A DNA stretch of 64,000 nucleotides from positions 620,001 to 684,000 of the forward strand of contig NZ_PKQK01000002.1 in assembly GCF_002968835.1 (NCBI RefSeq), given 5' to 3'. The stretch is from Paenibacillus sp. PCH8 (lineage in GTDB: Bacteria; Bacillota; Bacilli; Paenibacillales; Paenibacillaceae). The notes under the pieces are model-generated. The model worked only from the letters and a program-made list of their open reading frames with translations. It was not told the origin of the DNA and ran no database searches. Of the stretch, positions 59,144-64,000 are shown one piece after another (within the stretch, counting starts at the first letter, position 1; each line of letters starts with the position of its first letter). The position numbers were made by a program, and so were the translations under genes.

Positions 59144-59500
59144 ATGCCTACAATGCGCTATGTCATCTTGCAACAGGAACAACAATTGCAGTTTGTAGAA
59201 ATGCCTGCGGATTATGCCTATCAACTCAGTGCGCTCAACTTGCGACTGCACAAGGAAATCGACAAACTTACTGCAGCAGACGTACCTGATCTGCCTTGGG
59301 CGATTGCCGAATGTGACAACCTTGATCTTTTGAACGAAAATCTTAGCTTGATCGGCGGCCTTGATTACATCAATGCGCTTGAAGAATCTTTTGCGGCACT
59401 GCGCGAAAACCATTATCCCTTGATTTCCCTGCTGACCGAAATCCGGGCACTTCAGGCCCAATTGGAACAATGGTACGAAGAAGAGATGGAAGCTCTCTAA
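59144..59500 (+). CDS. conserved hypothetical protein next to cmpA
   Basis: 118 aa from ATG 59144, the better placed start relative to GAGGGGAGATT; the frame is open to 59117. Helical and acidic (LRLHKEIDKLTAADVPDLPW, NALEESFAALRENHYPLISL). I know no family for it. Divergent from sprT. Confidence 0.65.
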   Translation: MPTMRYVILQQEQQLQFVEMPADYAYQLSALNLRLHKEIDKLTAADVPDLPWAIAECDNLDLLNENLSLIGGLDYINALEESFAALRENHYPLISLLTEIRALQAQLEQWYEEEMEAL

Positions 59501-59535
59501 TCAACCCACTCCAGGTATCCTTTTAAAAATGACGA

Positions 59536-59582
59536 GAACGGAAAGCGCATCTCCCTGAATCGGGAGTTGCGCTTTTTTTTAA
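59536..59582 (+). terminator. terminator after the 59144-59500 gene
   Basis: AAAGCGCATCTCCC ... GGGAGTTGCGCTTTTTTTT. Confidence 0.85.
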
Positions 59583-59652
59583 CCCGCACAGTCCAGGCTA
59601 TTGCCACATATGCTAACGTACAGATGAATTATGCAAGAGGAGGAGATAGCCT

Positions 59653-59795
59653 TGCCTCAATGGCTTTGCAATCAACTGATGCGTGCGTTTCACAAAAAGG
59701 ACAGCCGGCAGATCAAGTTGCTGAACGAATGCTGGTTCTTCTATCGTAACAAACCAGCTAGTGGCACACCGCGCAGCGCGGAGAACGAACTTTAA
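59653..59795 (+). CDS. cmpA: CmpA, cortex morphogenetic protein (sporulation)
   Basis: 47 aa from TTG 59653 with GAGGAGG upstream. PQWLCNQLMRAFHKKDSRQI then KLLNECWFFYRNK matches B. subtilis CmpA (37 aa) in its WLxxQxxxAFxxKDxxQIKLLNxCWxFYRxK pattern. CmpA adapts ClpXP to degrade SpoIVA when coat and cortex assembly fail. The C-terminal ten residues are an extension. A hairpin with 8-bp arms (GTTCAAAA/TTTTGAAC, 59802-59824) follows. Confidence 0.85.
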
Positions 59796-59838
59796 GAGGT
59801 TGTTCAAAAAGTCCGCTTTTGAACACGAACTTTAAGAA
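59785..59838. repeat. direct repeat CGAACTTTAAGA flanking a hairpin
   Basis: CGAACTTTAAGA at 59787-59798 and again at 59827-59838, with GTTCAAAA/TTTTGAAC between. Could be a short mobile or REP-like unit at the end of cmpA. Confidence 0.4.
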
Positions 59839-59914
59839 AAAGCCCATGATCATAGCCACCGTACTTGCCAGAGGAATTAGAACGGACAATGAGACCATTA
59901 CCGCCGACAACAAA

Positions 59915-59944
59915 CAGCCTCCCCTGATCAGGAAGGCTGTTCTC
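59915..59944 (-). terminator. terminator of tex
   Basis: Minus strand AACAGCCT ... AGGCTGTT then TGTTGTCGG; weak T-run. Confidence 0.5.
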
Positions 59945-59954
59945 CAATCATATC

Positions 59955-62177
59955 CTAGGAAGACTGCTGGGCAGACGCAGGCTTCTTCATCGTAAGGCCG
60001 ACACGGCCTTTTTTCATATCCACATTCATGACCCATACAGTTACATTATCCCCGACAGATACAACGTCCATCGGATGTTTAACATACCCGTTGCTCAACT
60101 GTGAAATATGGACAAGCCCGTCACTCTTGATTCCGATATCAACAAAAGCACCGAAGTCAATTACGTTCCGCACCGTACCTTGTAGCTCCATGCCTTCCAC
60201 CAGATCCTCAATTTTCAAGACATCCGTACGGAAGATCGGCAATGGCATTTCTTCACGCGGGTCACGACCCGGACGCTGCAAGCTGTCCAGAATGTCACGG
60301 AGTGTAGGCACACCCACATCCAGTTTCGCAGCCAATTGTTCCGGATGTTGCTCAGACAACAATACCGACAGTTCCTTGCTGCCCAGCTTGTCCAGTGCAA
60401 CCTGAAGTTCCTTGAACAGCTGATCCACAACCTTGTAGGACTCCGGGTGAATCGGTGTACGATCCAGTGGGTTCTCACCCTCACCAATACGCATGAAGCC
60501 TACGCACTGCTCATAGGTTTTGGCACCCAGGCGCGGCACTTTCTGCAATTGGCGACGATTCGTGAACCGGCCATTTTCTTCCCGATATTTCACAATATTC
60601 TTGGCAATCGTGGCATTAACTCCGGCTACGTAGGACAGCAATGAAGGCGAAGCGGTATTCACATCCACGCCGACATGGTTAACTGCGGATTCCACAACAG
60701 TCTTCAAGCTTTCCTCCAGAATCTTCTGGGAGACGTCATGCTGATACTGACCCACACCAATAGCTTTGGGATCAATCTTAACCAGTTCAGCCAGCGGGTC
60801 CTGTACCCGGCGAGCAATGGAAGCTGCACTACGCTCAGCTACATCGAGATCCGGGAATTCTTCCTGGGCCAGCTTGGATGCAGAATACACACTTGCGCCA
60901 GCTTCGTTGACGATCAGATATACCAGACTCTCATCACCATTCTCCTGAATGATCTCGGCAACAAACTGCTCCGATTCACGTGATCCGGTACCATTACCGA
61001 TAACGATCAGACCAATATCATATTGCTTAATCATGCGGTGGAATACTTCGGCAGCTTCCTTCTTCTTATTGTGTGGTGGCGTCGGGTAGGTCACAGCCAC
61101 TTCCAGCAGCTTGCCTGTATCGTCTACGACGGCTAGTTTACAGCCCGTACGATAGGCCGGATCGACACCCAGCACAGATTTGCCATGAATTGGCGGCTGA
61201 AGCAACAGGTTACGCAGATTCGCCGAGAATACCGATATGGCCTGATTCTCCCCTTTTTCCGTAAGCTCTCCACGTACTTCACGTTCAATGGAAGGCGCAA
61301 TTAGACGCTTGTAGGCATCCTCAATCACAGCACGCAAGATGTCCTGCACGGCAGACGCACCCCGAATGATCTGTCCTTCCATATGTCGATGAGCAGGTTC
61401 AGCCTGCACGTCCAGACCGACTTTCAGAATACTCTCCCGTTCACCGCGATTAATCGCGAGAATACGGTGTGGAGGCATCTTTTTGGCGAGTTCACGGTAA
61501 TCATAATAGTTCTCGTATACGGACTCCTGTTCAGCATCCTTCGCTTCCGAAGTGAGCATCCCATTATCCAGTGTGTACCGACGAATCCATGCACGAATGG
61601 CAGCATCGTCTGCGATGTTCTCCGCAAGAATGTCTTTGGCGCCCTGAAGCGCAGACTCTGCATCCTCTACTCCGAGTTCAGCATTGATATACCGCGCAGC
61701 CTCTTCGAGCACATTACCTTGTTTCGGTTGACCCCAGATCCAACCTGCGAGGGGTTCAAGACCTTTTTCTTTGGCTACACTGGCACGTGTTTTGCGCTTC
61801 TGACGGTACGGTCGATACAGATCTTCCACTTCCTGCAGCTTCACAGCCTGGGTAATGGACTTCTGCAATTCTCCGGTCAGCTTGCCCTGTTCCTCTATAA
61901 TACGGATGACTTCCAATTTGCGATCCTCCAGATTACGCAGATAGACAATGCGTTCCTCAATCGATCGCAGCTGGTTCTCATCCAGCTCTCCAGTCATTTC
62001 TTTACGGTAGCGGGCGATAAATGGAATCGTATTGCCTTCGTCCAGAAGCTCCGACGTCGTACGGACCTGCTTCAAGGACAGTGACAGTTCCTTGGCTACC
62101 TGTTTGATGATTCGTTCATGGCGTTCTGCCTTTATGGTTTCTTCATTGGGTTCCAGAACCGTTTCCTGTTCAGACAA
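59955..62177 (-). CDS. tex: Tex, S1-domain RNA-binding transcription accessory protein
   Basis: About 740 aa from TTG 62177 (GGAAAGAGGG upstream; ATG 62219 is possible but has no site). Tex N-domain (LLDEGNTIPFIARYRKEMTG), YqgF-like RNase H fold (VLGVDPAYRTGCKLAVVDDTG), helix-hairpin-helix (NTASPSLLSYVAGVNATIAK) and C-terminal S1 domain (LQGTVRNVIDFGAFVDIGIK). Tex/Spt6-like proteins bind nucleic acid and affect transcription. Monocistronic. Confidence 0.93.
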   Translation of the reverse strand: MSEQETVLEPNEETIKAERHERIIKQVAKELSLSLKQVRTTSELLDEGNTIPFIARYRKEMTGELDENQLRSIEERIVYLRNLEDRKLEVIRIIEEQGKLTGELQKSITQAVKLQEVEDLYRPYRQKRKTRASVAKEKGLEPLAGWIWGQPKQGNVLEEAARYINAELGVEDAESALQGAKDILAENIADDAAIRAWIRRYTLDNGMLTSEAKDAEQESVYENYYDYRELAKKMPPHRILAINRGERESILKVGLDVQAEPAHRHMEGQIIRGASAVQDILRAVIEDAYKRLIAPSIEREVRGELTEKGENQAISVFSANLRNLLLQPPIHGKSVLGVDPAYRTGCKLAVVDDTGKLLEVAVTYPTPPHNKKKEAAEVFHRMIKQYDIGLIVIGNGTGSRESEQFVAEIIQENGDESLVYLIVNEAGASVYSASKLAQEEFPDLDVAERSAASIARRVQDPLAELVKIDPKAIGVGQYQHDVSQKILEESLKTVVESAVNHVGVDVNTASPSLLSYVAGVNATIAKNIVKYREENGRFTNRRQLQKVPRLGAKTYEQCVGFMRIGEGENPLDRTPIHPESYKVVDQLFKELQVALDKLGSKELSVLLSEQHPEQLAAKLDVGVPTLRDILDSLQRPGRDPREEMPLPIFRTDVLKIEDLVEGMELQGTVRNVIDFGAFVDIGIKSDGLVHISQLSNGYVKHPMDVVSVGDNVTVWVMNVDMKKGRVGLTMKKPASAQQSS

Positions 62178-62379
62178 AATAAATCCCTCTTTCCTTCCTG
62201 AATCGTTCATTACCATCATTTCAGGGCAGCTTTGCTGCTGTAATTACATTATAGATGAACCATAGGATTCATCCACTCTACCCTATATTATCACAAAATG
62301 ACGTCCAGATTCCCATCATTCCGCCAGCATACAAGTTCTGACAGAATCACGTCATCCTCCAGCCTTCCCCATTACGTCC

Positions 62380-62421
62380 AAAAAAGACCGAAAAACGTCA
62401 CCACGACGCTCCTCGGTCCTC
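62380..62421 (-). terminator. terminator of the alpha-galactosidase gene
   Basis: Minus strand GACCGAGGAGCGTC ... GACGTTTTTCGGTC then TTTTTTGG, two nested stems. Confidence 0.75.
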
Positions 62422-62452
62422 CTTTGTTTAAAACTTTAAATACAATAGCAAT

Positions 62453-64000
62453 CTAGACGCGCTCGAACCGGAACAACTCACTCAGATAGTCTCCAGCTGC
62501 ACTGCCTACCGAAATACCACCATACATCAGAGCATCCCCTGTAAAGGTCTCTGAGCCGCCTTTCAAGCGATAATCCGCATTAGGGTCCAGTCCTTTCAGC
62601 TTCAGACGCTGAAGTGGCGCATTCGGTTCAGAGAGCACACGGAAGTAGAATACAAGCGCTTCGCTGCCATCCGGTGCAATGAACATCCATGCCGTCTCAT
62701 TACCTTCAAACGGACTGAGCAAACGACGAAATGTTCCATATTGAACCGTTCCACGGATTTCTTTGTACAGTTCAACCTGTGCTTTCACGATTTCGTTCTC
62801 TTCCTCCGTGAATTTCGTCAGATCCAGCTCATATCCGAAGTTGCCCGACATCGCGACATGACCGCGAATCTCAAGGGAAGTTATCCGGTTCACCTGATGG
62901 TTCGGAACCGCCGAAATATGAGATCCCATCGAACTCACCGGATACACAAGACTCGTACCGTATTGAATCCGCAAGCGGGAAATCGCATCCGTATTATCAC
63001 TTGTCCACGTTTGAGGCATGTAATACAGCATACCTGGATCGAAGCGGCCACCACCACCTGAACAGCTTTCGAACAGGATATTCGGGAACGTCGAAGTAAT
63101 TCGTTCCATCACGTCATACAATCCGAGCATGTAGCGATGCGCAGTCTCCCGCTGTCTGTCTGCCGGAAGCAACGCCGAACCCACTTCGGTCATACTCCGG
63201 TTCATGTCCCATTTCACATAAGTGATCGGCGCAGAACCAAGGACATCCGTTAACATACGTACAATCTCATCACGCACATCCTGACGGGAGAAGTCGAGTA
63301 CTAGCTGTTGACGTCCTTCTGTACGCCGACGATCAGGCACATGCAGACACCAGTCTGGATGCGCACGATATAACTCACTGTCTGGTGAGATCATCTCAGG
63401 CTCGAACCACAATCCGAACTGCATATCCAATCCTGTCACACGGTTGGCAAGATCATCCAGGCCCTGTGGCAATTTGTTCTTATCTACCATCCAGTCCCCC
63501 AACGAGGAATTGTCACTGTCCCGGTGTCCAAACCAGCCATCATCCAGGACAAACAGCTCAATACCCAGCTTCTGTCCGGCACGAGCGATCTGTTCGATCT
63601 TATCCGCATCGAAGCCGAAGTAAGTCGCTTCCCAGTTGTTGACCAGAACAGGACGTTCCGCATTGCGGAATTGACCGCGCGCAAGTCGCTCCCGATACAA
63701 TTCATGATAGGACTGAGACATGCCATCCAATCCCGCATCCGAGTACACCATAACCGTCTCTGGTGTCTGGAACGCTTCCTGTGGCTCCAGCTTCCAACTG
63801 AATTCGAACGGGTTGATTCCGAGCGATACACGGGTGGTGTGGAACTGATCTACTTCAGCCTGTGCAGTGAAGCTTCCGCTATACACAAGGCTGAACCCAT
63901 AGACTTCACCCTGATCTTCATCCGTACCTGGTGTCATCAGCGCAATAAAGGGATTCTGCTGGTGACTGCTCGAACCACGACGACTCTCGATGCCTTGCAA
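62453..64000 (-). CDS. GH36 alpha-galactosidase, C-terminal part (5' end outside window)
   Basis: 515 codons visible, open at the window edge. VNNWEATYFGFD, LFVLDDGWFGHRD and GLWFEPEMIS lead to the nucleophile Asp in ITYVKWDMNRS and the acid/base Asp in TWTSDNTDAISR; FESCSGGGGRFDPG lies between, all GH36 hallmarks. The C-terminal beta domain is complete. The missing N-terminal part (about 210 residues) is the supersandwich domain. Hydrolyses raffinose-type or galactomannan alpha-galactosides in the cytoplasm, as no signal is expected. Confidence 0.93.
   Translation of the reverse strand: MQGIESRRGSSSHQQNPFIALMTPGTDEDQGEVYGFSLVYSGSFTAQAEVDQFHTTRVSLGINPFEFSWKLEPQEAFQTPETVMVYSDAGLDGMSQSYHELYRERLARGQFRNAERPVLVNNWEATYFGFDADKIEQIARAGQKLGIELFVLDDGWFGHRDSDNSSLGDWMVDKNKLPQGLDDLANRVTGLDMQFGLWFEPEMISPDSELYRAHPDWCLHVPDRRRTEGRQQLVLDFSRQDVRDEIVRMLTDVLGSAPITYVKWDMNRSMTEVGSALLPADRQRETAHRYMLGLYDVMERITSTFPNILFESCSGGGGRFDPGMLYYMPQTWTSDNTDAISRLRIQYGTSLVYPVSSMGSHISAVPNHQVNRITSLEIRGHVAMSGNFGYELDLTKFTEEENEIVKAQVELYKEIRGTVQYGTFRRLLSPFEGNETAWMFIAPDGSEALVFYFRVLSEPNAPLQRLKLKGLDPNADYRLKGGSETFTGDALMYGGISVGSAAGDYLSELFRFERV

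Noticed and set aside
61383-62084. 233-codon plus-strand frame opposite tex
   Set aside because: Shadow of the well-conserved Tex coding sequence; no site or homology.

Overview
The window looks like a Paenibacillus chromosome (Gram-positive, endospore-forming). It carries cmpA, Tex, SprT, a Tad/Flp pilus operon, urea transport plus urease genes with GlnR/TnrA-type boxes, a c-di-AMP riboswitch, and strong AAGGAGG ribosome binding sites. This is judged from protein character and gene content; no database search was possible.

Layout. 1-417: end of an SDR epimerase gene. 443-9011 and 31310-33402: one Tad pilus operon on the minus strand (tadZ, cpaF, tadB, tadC, flp, TadE-like, DUF5702, TadE-like, prepilin peptidase, FHA protein). 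It is interrupted inside cpaF by a 22.3 kb element (about 9013-31307). 33.5-41.1 kb: housekeeping genes (VOC protein, lipoprotein, DCC thiol protein, Ohr, MntH, HAD phosphatase, a riboswitch-controlled Rossmann-like protein, glutathione peroxidase, tRNA-Leu). 41.3-53.4 kb: a nitrogen island with an extra ureF, a small XRE regulator and a PAS protein, urtABCDE (minus strand) and ureABCFGD (plus strand); ureD carries a frameshift. 53.5-64 kb: XRE regulator, two tRNA clusters, DeoR plus Cof phosphatase, flavin reductase, ArsR regulator, SprT, cmpA, tex and the end of a GH36 alpha-galactosidase gene.

The element is the notable part. It is visibly AT-richer than its flanks. A large serine recombinase gene sits at one end and a 59-codon gene, a candidate directionality factor, at the other. 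A 3-bp core (TGT on the plus strand) is present at both junctions; joining the flanks across it restores a 434-codon cpaF, and joining the element ends gives a 21-bp imperfect inverted repeat typical of a serine-integrase attP. Inside are a gene resembling MrpR (the SPbeta-type lysogeny repressor), a DGQHR/ParB-like partner, an XRE repressor, a second (tyrosine) recombinase, an ArpU-type regulator, an SF2 helicase, two toxin genes, an ankyrin/copper-amine-oxidase-N surface protein, a frameshifted Ntn-hydrolase gene and many small unknown genes. I see no terminase, portal, capsid or tail operon, so I read it as a phage-derived element or satellite rather than a complete prophage.

How the parts may work together. 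While integrated, the element separates the promoter-proximal tadZ-cpaF' from the rest of the pilus operon, and a terminator at the recombinase end limits outward transcription. Transcription from the tad promoter instead enters the element and first meets the candidate directionality factor. Excision would restore cpaF and reconnect the operon. The element also holds repeated promoter motifs and stretches crowded with short perfect palindromes that I cannot assign to a known class.
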